A model generated the notes under the pieces. The model was not told where the DNA came from and ran no database searches. It saw only the letters and a list, made by a program, of their open reading frames with translations. Below, piece by piece: positions 33,508-41,749 of a DNA stretch of 64,000 bases. The stretch lies in the NCBI RefSeq assembly GCF_030811455.1, contig NZ_JAUSQU010000001.1, forward strand, positions 5,828,001 to 5,892,000, read 5' to 3'. This stretch comes from Streptosporangium lutulentum. Its GTDB lineage: Bacteria > Actinomycetota > Actinomycetes > Streptosporangiales > Streptosporangiaceae. Positions within the stretch are counted from its first letter, which is position 1; each line of letters starts with the position of its first letter. The position numbers were made by a program, and so were the translations under genes.

Positions 33508-33786
33508 CTAGCGTGCGCCGCCGGCCACGGCGGGCAGGACGGTGACCGTGTCGCCGTCCGCGACCGGGGTCTCCAGCCCGCCCAGAAAACGGACGTCCTC
33601 ATCGTTCAGGTACACGTTCACGAAGCGACGCAGCGCGCCCTTGTCGATCAGGCGGTCCTTCAGCCCGGGGTGTCCGGACTCCAGATCGTCGATCAACTCC
33701 TCCAGCGTGGCGCCCTTGGCGTCGACGGCCTTGGCACCGTCGGTGTAGGTGCGCAGGATGGTCGGGATGCGAACCTCGATGGCCAT
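33508..33786 (-). CDS. cysO: Sulfur-carrier protein CysO with two residues after the diglycine
   Basis: 92 residues with the ubiquitin-like MoaD/ThiS fold: IRIPTILRTYT-like start, RFVNVYLNDEDVRFLGGLETPVADGDTVTVLPAVAGG. The mature family ends with Gly-Gly, which becomes the thiocarboxylate; this one ends GGAR, so two residues must be removed first. The nearby JAMM protease Mec is a candidate for this processing, beyond its known role in releasing cysteine from CysO. Confidence 0.93.
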   Translation of the reverse strand: MAIEVRIPTILRTYTDGAKAVDAKGATLEELIDDLESGHPGLKDRLIDKGALRRFVNVYLNDEDVRFLGGLETPVADGDTVTVLPAVAGGAR

Positions 33787-33880
33787 CGCGGGTCAATCTC
33801 CTTGTGTCGTCAGTCGTCATGGGAGTGCCGCCCACCGGATTCAGAACACCGGCGGACACGGGGGGATTCCGGGATACCGA

Positions 33881-34018
33881 TCAGCGACAGTCGTAGACGA
33901 CGACGGACGGGGTGTGCGCGAACAGAAAGTTCTGCACCGGCGCGACACCCGCTTGCCGCGCCCACGCACCGGGACGTGAGAGCACGACGTCCTCCGGGCT
34001 CGGGTCAGCGGTCAACAT
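33881..34018 (-). CDS. Small conserved-position ORF in the mec-cysO gap
   Basis: A 45-codon frame with ATG 34018 and GGAAAG upstream, ending TGA at 33881. The product has a proline/acidic start (ADPSPEDVVLSRPG), a central AWARQAGVAPVQNFLF and ends SVVVYDCR with one near-terminal Cys. Third-position GC is high, as in the flanking genes. It lies in the same direction between mec and cysO. I recognise no family. It may be a small partner of the CysO/Mec system or a chance frame. Confidence 0.45.
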   Translation of the reverse strand: MLTADPSPEDVVLSRPGAWARQAGVAPVQNFLFAHTPSVVVYDCR

Positions 34019-34070
34019 GCTTTCCAGTTTACCCACCTCCGCACGGCCGTATCGGTCGGCAGGTCACCGA

Positions 34071-34487
34071 TCACCCCAAAGTGATCGTGACCTCTTCCTC
34101 GTTCACGACGCCGTCGGTGATCCGGTAGGAGCGGAACTCCGCCTCCTCGCCCAGCTCCTCGCGGGTGGAGACCAGCACGTAGTGGGCGTTCGGCTCGGAG
34201 GCGTAGCTGATGTCGGTGCGCGAGGGGTACGCCTCGGTCGCCGTGTGGGAGTGATAGATGATCACCGGCTCCTCGTCGAGGTCGTCCATCTCCCGCCAGA
34301 CGCGCAGTTGTTCCAGCGAGTCGAAGCGGTAGAAGGTGGGTGATCGCTCGGCGTTCTCCATCGGGACGAACCGCTCGGGGGAGTCCGAGCCGATCGGCCC
34401 CGCGATCACGCCACAGGCCTCGTCCGGATGGTCGGCCCGGGCATGCGCGATGATCTTGTCAACCAGTTCCCGAGAGATGGTGAGCAT
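34071..34487 (-). CDS. mec: Mec, JAMM/M67 metallopeptidase
   Basis: 138 residues. The JAMM zinc motif is complete: E23, then H79-S-H81 followed by seven residues, S89 and D92. In M. tuberculosis Mec+ cleaves the CysO-cysteine adduct to release cysteine and regenerate CysO. The gene lies between aosR and cysO in the same order as there. The ribosome site is weak, so coupling to aosR, which ends ten bases upstream, is likely. Confidence 0.94.
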   Translation of the reverse strand: MLTISRELVDKIIAHARADHPDEACGVIAGPIGSDSPERFVPMENAERSPTFYRFDSLEQLRVWREMDDLDEEPVIIYHSHTATEAYPSRTDISYASEPNAHYVLVSTREELGEEAEFRSYRITDGVVNEEEVTITLG

Positions 34488-34496
34488 GTCTGGAAG

Positions 34497-35021
34497 TTAC
34501 CAAAGGGCACGGACCAGGGTGTCCTGGAGGTAGGTCAACCAGTCGTAAGTGACATACGCCGGGTAGCGGGGATCGTCCTCCGGCATCTCGGCGATCTCGT
34601 CATGGATCTCCTCGGTCACCTCAAGCCGGGTGCCGAGCGCCAGCCGTACGTCGTTCAACGCGCGCATCCACGCCTGCGCCTGCTCCTGGGTGAGCTCCAC
34701 CCTGCCGGGCTCGGCGCTGTCGAGCATGGTCTGGGCGTCGGCCCGCTTGCCGTCGCGCAGGGTCGCCTCGGTGTAGCGGCGGAACTCTGCGGACTGCTCA
34801 TGATCCTCGTAGGCCGAGGGGAACAGCCGGGCCAGCACCGGATCGGTGGACTGCTCGGACGGGCCGATGCCGAGCGCCCGCTCCAGAGGGTCGTCCCCGG
34901 TCTCCCCCGGCTCGATCAGGCCCAGGATCTGGGAGACCAGCGAGCGCAGGATCGAGACCTCGGCCGCGTCGAAGACCGTGATCACACCGCCCCTGCGCCC
35001 AGGCATGAACCCCGAACTCAC
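34497..35021 (-). CDS. aosR: DUF2017 protein, AosR-like redox regulator
   Basis: 174 residues, all-helical, with DAAEVSILRSLVSQILGLIEPG, LERALGIG, RLFPSAYEDHEQSAEFRRYTE and the C-terminal LTYLQDTLVRALW. It is the DUF2017 family; the M. tuberculosis homologue AosR is a redox-responsive regulator that activates the mec-cysO-cysM genes with SigH. It lacks an obvious Cys pair in this copy, so redox sensing by disulfide is doubtful here. GTG 35021 is listed; ATG 35006 is an alternative start. Confidence 0.85.
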   Translation of the reverse strand: MSSGFMPGRRGGVITVFDAAEVSILRSLVSQILGLIEPGETGDDPLERALGIGPSEQSTDPVLARLFPSAYEDHEQSAEFRRYTEATLRDGKRADAQTMLDSAEPGRVELTQEQAQAWMRALNDVRLALGTRLEVTEEIHDEIAEMPEDDPRYPAYVTYDWLTYLQDTLVRALW

Positions 35022-35106
35022 TTCTCACCCACCACTCTTCGCCGGTTTCGCGGGATGCTCGGCCACCGCCCGCCACGCGACGAGCCACCCCCGGCCCGAG
35101 GCCCGC

Positions 35107-35400
35107 TCATGAATCCCGCTGAACGGTGGCCCACAGGCCGTAGGAGTGCATGATCTGCACGTCGCGCTCCATCTCCTCGCGGGTACCGCTGGACACCACG
35201 GCCCTGCCCTTGTGATGCACGTCGAGCATCAGCTTCTCCGCCTTCTCCTTCGAGTAACCGAAGACGGATTGGAAGACATAGGTCACATAGGACATCAGGT
35301 TGACCGGGTCATTCCAGACAATCGTCAACCATGGCAGATCGGGCCGTACGTCGATTGACGGACGCTCGACCTCCGTTGGAGCGGTGCTACCCACGTTCAC
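35107..35400 (-). CDS. clpS: ClpS adaptor
   Basis: 97 residues. PWLTIVWNDPVNLMSYVTYVF contains the N-degron pocket residues Asn-Asp-Pro, followed by VHHKGRAVVSSGTREEMERDV that contacts the ClpA/C N-domain. It delivers N-end-rule substrates to ClpCP. It starts at GTG 35400, divergent from pncB by 34 bases. Confidence 0.95.
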   Translation of the reverse strand: MNVGSTAPTEVERPSIDVRPDLPWLTIVWNDPVNLMSYVTYVFQSVFGYSKEKAEKLMLDVHHKGRAVVSSGTREEMERDVQIMHSYGLWATVQRDS

Positions 35401-35421
35401 CAGTCTGCCCTACCCCGGCCT

Positions 35422-35434
35422 TAGTCTTCGACTC
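35422..35434 (+). promoter_or_regulatory. Leaderless-type promoter of pncB
   Basis: TAGTCT (35422-35427) is seven bases upstream of the ATG at 35435 and no ribosome-binding site is present, which indicates a leaderless pncB message. Confidence 0.55.
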
Positions 35435-36724
35435 ATGACGATGGCCATGAGCAGTGCGTTGCTTACTGATCACTATGAGCTGACGATGCTGGAGGCCTCC
35501 TTGCGCAGCGGGGCCGCATCACGGCGTGCGGTGTTCGAGGTGTTCGCCCGGCAGCTGCCCGGAGGGCGGCGATACGGGGTGGTCGCGGGGATCGGCCGCG
35601 TCCTTGAGGCATTGGAGCGCTTCCGCTTCGAGGACGAGGATCTCGCCTTCCTCCGGGACAACCAGGTGGTCGACGAACCCACCCTGGACTTTCTCGCCGG
35701 CTACCGGTTCTCCGGGCACGTGTACGGCTACGCCGAGGGCGAGTGCTACTTCCCCGGCTCCCCCATCATGACCGTGGAGGGTACGTTCGCCGAGGCCGTC
35801 CTGCTTGAGACGGTGATCCTGTCGGTCCTCAACCATGACTGCGCGATCGCCACCGCGGCCTCCCGGATGATCCGCGCCGCCGGATCCAGGCCGATCATCG
35901 AGATGGGCTCGCGGCGCACCCACGAGATGTCCGCCGTGGCGGCCGCCCGCGCCGCCTACCTGGCGGGGTTCTCCGCCACCTCCAACCTCATGGCCGGCCA
36001 CGTGTACGGCGTGCCGACCACCGGGACCGCGGCCCACGCCTTCACGTTGCTGCACGACTCCGAGGAACAGGCCTTCCAGGCCCAGATCAACTCCCTCGGC
36101 GCCGGAACCACGCTGCTCGTGGACACCTACGACGTGGCGCAGGCCGTACGGACCGCGGTGGAGCTGGCAGGTCCCAACCTGGGCGCCGTCCGCCTCGACT
36201 CCGGCGACCTGGCCGAGGTCGCCCACGAGGTCCGTAAGCAACTCGACGCGCTGGGGGCGCACAAGACCCGGATCATCGTCACCAGCGACCTTGACGAGTA
36301 CGCCATCGCGGCCCTGGCCTCCGCGCCCGTGGACGTCTACGGCGTCGGGACCTCGCTCGTCACCGGCTCCGGCTCACCCACGGCCGCGCTGGTCTACAAG
36401 CTCGTGGCCCGCGAGGACGCCGACGGGGTCATGCGGCCGGTCGCCAAGAAGTCGGTGGGCAAGCCCAGCAGGGGCGGTCGCAAGGACGCCTTCCGCAAGC
36501 TCGACGCCACGGGCACGGCGGTCACCGAACTGGTCACCGTCTCCGGCGACCGGCCCGCGGATGCCCGCCCGCTCCAGGTTCAGCTGGTCAAGGAGGGCGA
36601 GGTCGTCGGCAGGGAAAGACTGGAGGTGGCCCGCGGGCGGCACCGTGACGCGCTCGCCGAACTCCCGGCCACGGCCCATCAGCTATCCCGGGGTTACGCC
36701 GCCATCCCGACCGTGTTTGACTAG
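35435..36724 (+). CDS. pncB: Nicotinate phosphoribosyltransferase
   Basis: 429 residues. SALLTDHYELTMLEASLRSG, EGTFAEAVLLETVILSVLNHD, EMGSRRTHEMSAVAAARAAYLAGFSATSNL and the phosphoribosyl-binding VYGVGTSLVTGSGSPT are typical of the enzyme that makes nicotinate mononucleotide for NAD salvage. ATG 35435 is first of three closely spaced ATGs and matches the leaderless promoter. pncA follows after five bases, giving a complete nicotinamide salvage pair. Confidence 0.95.
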   Translation: MTMAMSSALLTDHYELTMLEASLRSGAASRRAVFEVFARQLPGGRRYGVVAGIGRVLEALERFRFEDEDLAFLRDNQVVDEPTLDFLAGYRFSGHVYGYAEGECYFPGSPIMTVEGTFAEAVLLETVILSVLNHDCAIATAASRMIRAAGSRPIIEMGSRRTHEMSAVAAARAAYLAGFSATSNLMAGHVYGVPTTGTAAHAFTLLHDSEEQAFQAQINSLGAGTTLLVDTYDVAQAVRTAVELAGPNLGAVRLDSGDLAEVAHEVRKQLDALGAHKTRIIVTSDLDEYAIAALASAPVDVYGVGTSLVTGSGSPTAALVYKLVAREDADGVMRPVAKKSVGKPSRGGRKDAFRKLDATGTAVTELVTVSGDRPADARPLQVQLVKEGEVVGRERLEVARGRHRDALAELPATAHQLSRGYAAIPTVFD

Positions 36725-36729
36725 GGCCC

Positions 36730-37305
36730 GTGGCCACCGCATTGATCATCACCGATGTCCAGAACGACTTCTGCGAGGGCGGCAGCCTGGCGGTGGGAGG
36801 CGGCGCCGAGGTGGCCGCCGCCATCTCCCTGCACGCCGCCTCCCACCACTACGACCACGTCGTGGCCACCCGGGACTTCCACGTGGATCCCGGCGCCCAC
36901 TTCTCCGCCGAACCGGACTACGTGACCACCTGGCCCGTCCACTGCGTGGCGGGCACTCCGGGTGCGGACTTCCACCCGGCCCTTGACACGGCACGCGTCG
37001 AGGAGGTGTTCAGCAAGGGCGCCCGCACCGGCGCCTACAGCGGTTTCGAGGGCGCCGCCGCCGACGGCACGAGCCTGGCCGACTGGCTCTCCGAACGCCA
37101 GGTGGACACGGTGGACGTCGTCGGCATCGCCACCGACCACTGCGTACGGGCCACCGCTCTGAGCGCGGTCAAGAACGGTCTCGCCGTACAGGTGCTGCTG
37201 GATCTGACCGCCGGAGTGGCCGCGCCGACCACCGAGGCCGCCCTGGCCGAACTCGACTCCGCCGGAGTCCGGCTCACCGGCGCCCCGGTGGTCCGCCCGG
37301 CCTGA
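36730..37305 (+). CDS. pncA: Nicotinamidase
   Basis: 191 residues of the isochorismatase fold. The triad D9, K96 and C138 (IATDHCVRATAL) and metal ligands D49, H51, H57 and H71 are present. It hydrolyses nicotinamide to nicotinate, the PncB substrate; PncA enzymes also activate pyrazinamide. GTG 36730 lies five bases after pncB. Confidence 0.94.
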   Translation: MATALIITDVQNDFCEGGSLAVGGGAEVAAAISLHAASHHYDHVVATRDFHVDPGAHFSAEPDYVTTWPVHCVAGTPGADFHPALDTARVEEVFSKGARTGAYSGFEGAAADGTSLADWLSERQVDTVDVVGIATDHCVRATALSAVKNGLAVQVLLDLTAGVAAPTTEAALAELDSAGVRLTGAPVVRPA

Positions 37306-37315
37306 CCGGCGCCCC

Positions 37316-38044
37316 TCAGCTCGGCGGCATTCCCAGCCATTGGATGACCCGGTCGAGCTTCCCGTCCATGACCCCGAAGTTCTCCTTGAGCTCTCCGACA
37401 TCCGTCTTCAGGTCGGAGACATCCGCCCTGACCTCATCAAGACCGACCTTGAGACCGGCGACGTCCGTCTTCAGGACGGAGACATCGGTCTTGAGCTCGG
37501 AAACATCGGTCTTCAGAACCGCGACGTCGGTCTTGAGCTCGGATACATCGGTCTTCAAGACGGCGACGTCCGTCTTGAGCTCGGAAACATCGGTCTTGAG
37601 CTCGGAGACGTCCGTCTTCAGGATCGCGACGTCCGTCTTGAGCTCGGATACATCGGTCTTGAGCTCGGATACATCGGTCTTCAGAACCGCGACATCCACC
37701 CTGACCTCATCAAGACCGACCTTGAGACCGGCGACATCCGTCTTGAGCTCGGAGACATCCGTCTTGAGCTCGGAGACATCGGTCTTCAGGACGGCGACGT
37801 CGGTCTTGAGCTCGGAGACGTCCGTCTTCAGGACGGAGACATCCGTCTTGAGCTCGGATACATCGGTCTTCAGGACGGTGACATCCGCCCTGACCTCGTT
37901 GAGACCGACCTTGAGCTCGGAGACATCCGCCCTGACCTCGTTGAGGTCTTCCTTGGTGGCGAGGGTGTCCATCCTCACCATGATCTGCTCGAACATGGGC
38001 GCGACGTACTCCCTGATCTCCGCGCGAACCAGCTCTGACAACAC
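37316..38044 (-). CDS. Heptad-repeat coiled-coil protein
   Basis: About 242 residues. A short N-terminal part (EIREYVAPMFEQIMVRMDTLATKEDLNEV) is followed by 19 copies of the seven-residue unit LKTDV(S/A)(E/V), interrupted three times by a 14-residue LKVGLxEVRxDV module, and capped by LDRVIQWLGMPPS. Each unit is 21 bp and nearly identical in DNA, so the array can expand or shrink. The heptads place Leu and Val in a and d positions, giving a long parallel coil. No membrane segment is seen. LATKEDL occurs in DUF1640-like coils, but function is unknown. Start is uncertain (GTG 38044 or TTG 38041). Confidence 0.75.
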   Translation of the reverse strand: MLSELVRAEIREYVAPMFEQIMVRMDTLATKEDLNEVRADVSELKVGLNEVRADVTVLKTDVSELKTDVSVLKTDVSELKTDVAVLKTDVSELKTDVSELKTDVAGLKVGLDEVRVDVAVLKTDVSELKTDVSELKTDVAILKTDVSELKTDVSELKTDVAVLKTDVSELKTDVAVLKTDVSELKTDVSVLKTDVAGLKVGLDEVRADVSDLKTDVGELKENFGVMDGKLDRVIQWLGMPPS

Positions 38045-38221
38045 ACGTCCTCTTTCCAGAGAAGGTACTGGGATCCGGTGGAGGAGCCGGAGGTGGTTGC
38101 GGGCCGGCAACTTCAAGGATGGTAACGCTTGGAATGCGCACGATCACCGATTGGATATGAAAGGTTAAACACCGTCGCGACCCGGTGCGACAGGAGTATC
38201 ACGGAGAGTTGCAATCCTCAT

Positions 38222-38233
38222 ACCACCGGTGGT
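38222..38233. promoter_or_regulatory. 12-bp perfect palindrome before the 38242 gene
   Basis: ACCACCGGTGGT lies nine bases before the GTG at 38242, where a repressor would block transcription or the RNA hairpin would mask the ribosome site. Confidence 0.4.
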
Positions 38234-38241
38234 GATCTCAC

Positions 38242-38832
38242 GTGTTCATGCTCGGTATCTCATGGCTGGTCCTGACCCCTCTGTGCCTGTGGAATCTGTT
38301 CAGAGGCGGGACACTGATCCGACTGACGAGCGTCATGGCGCTGGTCTCGCTGGAGGCGGCCACGATCTGGGCCACTTCAGCCGTCCAGCCCCCCGCACCG
38401 GCTCCGGTCGCCGCGTCCCCGTTCCCGGCGGGAACAGCGGCTCCGGCGGAAACGGCGGCTCCGGCGAGAACGACGGCTCCGGCGGCGAAAGGTACCCGGC
38501 ACGCGGCGTCCTGCCCCACCCGGCTGCCCGCTCCCGAGCGGGCGCGGCTGGCCCGGCATCAGGGCACGCTGCGCAGCATGACGTTGTTCTGGACGGCCAG
38601 GACGGACGAATGTGACACCGCGACCGTCGTTCTGCGTCACAGGAACCGTGCGATCAAGGTCTGGATGCACGAGGGAGATTTGAGGCGCAAGCCCAACGAC
38701 GCCAGGACGCTCCCGGTGAGTGTGGCGGGCGGGGTGGCCTCCATGAAGGTGCCCCTCGCCCCGCCGCTGTCCGGCACGGGGACGATCAGGGCGATCGACG
38801 GCCGGAGTGGCAGGCCGATCGCCCTGAGGTGA
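38242..38832 (+). CDS. Hypothetical membrane-tethered protein with Ala/Pro-rich linker
   Basis: 196 residues. Two hydrophobic helices (about 1-20 and 27-48) are followed by a PAPAPVAASPFPAGTAAPAETAAP linker and a soluble C-terminal domain with two Cys (RHAASCPTRL and TDECDTATVV) that could pair outside the cell, and a beta-rich end. No family recognised. It is divergent from the coiled-coil gene and convergent with the helicase gene. Confidence 0.65.
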   Translation: MFMLGISWLVLTPLCLWNLFRGGTLIRLTSVMALVSLEAATIWATSAVQPPAPAPVAASPFPAGTAAPAETAAPARTTAPAAKGTRHAASCPTRLPAPERARLARHQGTLRSMTLFWTARTDECDTATVVLRHRNRAIKVWMHEGDLRRKPNDARTLPVSVAGGVASMKVPLAPPLSGTGTIRAIDGRSGRPIALR

Positions 38833-38845
38833 GCGGGTCGCGTCT

Positions 38846-40597
38846 CTAGTGGGACCGCTGGGTGGCCCACTGGCGGATCTTGCCGATTCGCTCCTGGATC
38901 TGCTCGGCGGAGGCCTGTGCGATGGCCGGCCCTCCGCAGGCCCGGCGGAGCTCGGCGTGGATGACGCCGTGGGGCTGCCCGGTGCGATGGTTCCAGGCGC
39001 CGACCAGCCCGTTGAGCTCCTTGCGAAGGTTGGCGATGAGTTCGTGCGGGGCGAGCTGGGGCTCCTTGGGCTCGGGCTTGTTCCGCTTGGCCTTGAGCTG
39101 GTCGGACTGGCGCTTGCTCAGCAGGGTCCGCACCTGGTCGGGCTCCAGCAGTCCGGGCAGTCCGAGGAAGTCCTCCTCCTCGGGGGAACCGGTCTCGGCG
39201 GCGCTGCCGAACTCGCCGCCGTCGAAGAGCACCCGGTCGAAGGTGGCGACCGCCTCCAGGGTCTCGAACGGCAGCTCGTCACCCAGGACATCCGGATTGT
39301 CCTTCTGGCGCTGGGCGTCGTCGAGGAGGAAGTCGTCGAGCCCCTCCTCGGGCAGTTTGCGGTCGAGCACATGGTCGCGCTCGGTCTCCATCTCCCCCGC
39401 CAGCCCCATCAGGGTCGGCACCGAGGGCAGGAACACCGAGGCGAACTCGCCTCGCTTGCGCGCGCGGACGAAGCGGCCGACGGCCTGGGCGAAGAACAGC
39501 GGGGTCGAGATGCTCGTGGCGTAGACGCCGACGGCCAGACGCGGGATGTCGACGCCCTCGGACACCATCCTGACCGCGACCATCCAGCGGTCCTGGGCGT
39601 CGGAGAACTGCTTGATCTTCTTTGATGCCTCCGGGTCGTCGGAGAGCACGACGGTGGCGCCCTCCCCGGTGATCGCCCGGATGTGCTTGGCGTAGGCGCG
39701 GGCCGTCTCGTGATCGGTGGCGATGACCAGGGCACCCGCGTCGGGCACGCCCCTGCGGACCTCGGTCAGCCGCCTGTCCGCCGCCTTGAGCACCTGCCGG
39801 ATCCAGTCGCCCTTCGGGTCGAGCGCGGCCTTCCACGCCTGGCCGAGCTGGTCCTTGGTCAGCGGGGTGCCGAGGGTCGCGGCGATCTCGTCGCCGGCGC
39901 GGGTCCGCCAGCGCATCTCGCCCGCGTAGGCGAGGAAGATGACCGGCCGGACGACGCCGTCGGCGAGGGCGGGGCCGTATCCGTAGGAGTAGTCGGAGAC
40001 GCTGCGGCGCACGCCGTCGCCGTCTTCCGCGTAGGTGACGAAAGGGATCGGGTTGACGTCGGACCGAAAGGGGGTCCCGGTCAGCGCGAGACGTCGCGCG
40101 GCGGGCTCGAAGGCATCGCGCACGCCGTCGCCCCAGGACTTCGCGTCGCCGGCGTGGTGGATCTCGTCGAAGATCAGAAGTGTCTTGCGGGCCTCGGTCC
40201 GGGCACGGTGCAGGGCGGGGTGCATGGAGACCTGGGCGTAGGTGATGGCCACCCCGACGTAGTCACGGGAGGTCGTGCCCTGGCTGTTCTTGAACTCGGG
40301 ATCGATGGCGATGCCGACCCTGGCCGCGGCATCCGCCCACTGCTGCTTCAGGTGCTCCGTTGGTGTGACGATTGTCACGGCCCGGATGACCCCCCGCGCC
40401 AGAAGATCGCTGGCGATGCGGAGTGCGAAGGTCGTCTTGCCCGCGCCCGGCGTGGCGACCGCGAGAAAGTCTCGCGGCTCACGGCTGGAGTACAGGTCAA
40501 ACGCCTCCTGCTGCCAGGCGCGAAGCTTTGGCGCGGTGCCCCAGGCGGCACGGTCCGGAAATGAGGGCGACAGGTGGGATGCGGCGAAAGTGCTCAC
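38846..40597 (-). CDS. DEAD/DEAH-box (SSL2-like) helicase
   Basis: 583 residues. Motif I ATPGAGKTT, Ia VTPTEHLKQQW, II DEIHH in LLIFDEIHHAGD, III ALTGTPF, then motif V with VSEGVDIPRLAVGVYAT and motif VI QAVGRFVRARKRGE give a complete superfamily 2 helicase. The C-terminal 200 residues lack a known nuclease. GTG 40597 gives VSTFAASHL; the frame continues upstream without homology. Similar single-gene helicases are widespread in actinobacteria. The 297 bases upstream (40598-40894) show no gene. Confidence 0.88.
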   Translation of the reverse strand: MSTFAASHLSPSFPDRAAWGTAPKLRAWQQEAFDLYSSREPRDFLAVATPGAGKTTFALRIASDLLARGVIRAVTIVTPTEHLKQQWADAAARVGIAIDPEFKNSQGTTSRDYVGVAITYAQVSMHPALHRARTEARKTLLIFDEIHHAGDAKSWGDGVRDAFEPAARRLALTGTPFRSDVNPIPFVTYAEDGDGVRRSVSDYSYGYGPALADGVVRPVIFLAYAGEMRWRTRAGDEIAATLGTPLTKDQLGQAWKAALDPKGDWIRQVLKAADRRLTEVRRGVPDAGALVIATDHETARAYAKHIRAITGEGATVVLSDDPEASKKIKQFSDAQDRWMVAVRMVSEGVDIPRLAVGVYATSISTPLFFAQAVGRFVRARKRGEFASVFLPSVPTLMGLAGEMETERDHVLDRKLPEEGLDDFLLDDAQRQKDNPDVLGDELPFETLEAVATFDRVLFDGGEFGSAAETGSPEEEDFLGLPGLLEPDQVRTLLSKRQSDQLKAKRNKPEPKEPQLAPHELIANLRKELNGLVGAWNHRTGQPHGVIHAELRRACGGPAIAQASAEQIQERIGKIRQWATQRSH

Positions 40598-40894
40598 AGT
40601 GTCATCAGCGTAATCGGCGTCGCCGACAAGACGTGCCGATCCGCCGAGATCCTCGTCAAGGTCGCCTCCACGTGCTAGAGATTTTTGGATCCCGTACGGC
40701 CGTGCCCGCCTCCTCCGGCAGCCCCGCCGTCCCCGGCCCCGCGGAACCTCCTGTCGTCTCCGGAGCGCTCCCCGGCGGCGTGCGCCGTACAACGGCGGCC
40801 GGGCCCGCCGTCGCGCCGCCAGGGCGCCCGTGAGAACCGTGAGGACGCCGGTGTGAACCCGTCCACGGGCCCACCCGCCGGTGACGGGACGCCA

Positions 40895-41650
40895 TCAGTG
40901 AATTCCCATGATCAGCAGGTCGATCTCGGCTCGCAAGGTGAGGCTGTCCGGTTGGGCCACGGCGACCACGACGACCGGACGCCCCCCGGAACCCGTGAGA
41001 AACACCACATTGAGATAGGAGGGCCGGTTGACCACGTCCCGGTACACCGCGCGCAGGGAACGGCTGTGGCCGGTCCGCCCGCCCACGGTGATCGGCTGGT
41101 CCTCCAGGACCTCCACCTCGTCGCCGTGGAGCAGCAGCCGCGCGTACACCTCGCTGAGCTCGACCGTCGCCTTGCGCACGTCGGCCACCTGCTCGCCCGG
41201 TCTGACCATCACCGTCGCCGATCCGCCGTTGCCCACCACCGAGGTGAACGCGGTGACCGGCGGCACGCTGCCCGCGAGCCAGCCGTCGGGCAGCGGGTAG
41301 CTCACCCCCGCGGCCGTGTCGCTCATCTGGCCGGGTGGAGACGAGGAGGAAGGAAGCACCCGTAACACCAGGACGACCAGCCCGGAGAGGATCCCTCCGC
41401 AGACCGCCAGGGCGAGCGACGCGAACAGGAGGCGCCGCAGGCCGTCGCCGGTCCGGCGCGGCGGCGGGGGCACGGGCATGCCGTACCAGCGGGCCGAGGG
41501 CGGGAGGTCGTCCCCCGGCTCGGGGATCCGAGGAGGCCAGCTCATGCCGGACCGGTCGCCCGCCCGCGCGGACTCCTCGGGCGACCGCTGCCACTCGTCG
41601 TTTTTTCCGGACTCGTACGGCGGGCGCGCCCGGCGAGGTCGTTCGTGCAC
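40895..41650 (-). CDS. Hypothetical single-pass membrane protein
   Basis: 251 residues. A proline/arginine-rich cytoplasmic region (1-66), one membrane helix (about 72-97) and an extracellular alpha/beta domain with VSYPLPDGWLAGSVPPVTAFTSVV and VGGRTGHSRSLRAVYRDV, resembling the lipoprotein LpqN-type or Mog1/PsbP-like fold. GTG 41650 is served by GAGGAGG. Function unknown. Confidence 0.7.
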   Translation of the reverse strand: MHERPRRARPPYESGKNDEWQRSPEESARAGDRSGMSWPPRIPEPGDDLPPSARWYGMPVPPPPRRTGDGLRRLLFASLALAVCGGILSGLVVLVLRVLPSSSSPPGQMSDTAAGVSYPLPDGWLAGSVPPVTAFTSVVGNGGSATVMVRPGEQVADVRKATVELSEVYARLLLHGDEVEVLEDQPITVGGRTGHSRSLRAVYRDVVNRPSYLNVVFLTGSGGRPVVVVAVAQPDSLTLRAEIDLLIMGIH

Positions 41651-41749
41651 GACGCCTCCTCATGGCGGTCACGGTTCTCCTCGTCCTACCATGCATGCCG
41701 GGGCGCGGTCCGGCTATGGGTGATCACCGTTATGGGAGGACCCAATGAG

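Noticed and set aside
37430..37930. Possible CRISPR array
   Set aside because: The repeats are contiguous 21-bp coding units without unique spacers of constant length, and no cas gene is near.
37340..38038. Plus-strand frame of GDIRLELGD/LQDGD repeats opposite the coiled-coil gene
   Set aside because: It is the mirror of the 21-bp repeats. The minus strand gives regular heptads with a plausible start and cap, whereas the plus-strand frame has no ribosome site and no sensible fold.
40675..40866. 63-residue minus-strand ORF upstream of the helicase
   Set aside because: Arg/Gly-rich translation without ribosome site or recognisable features.
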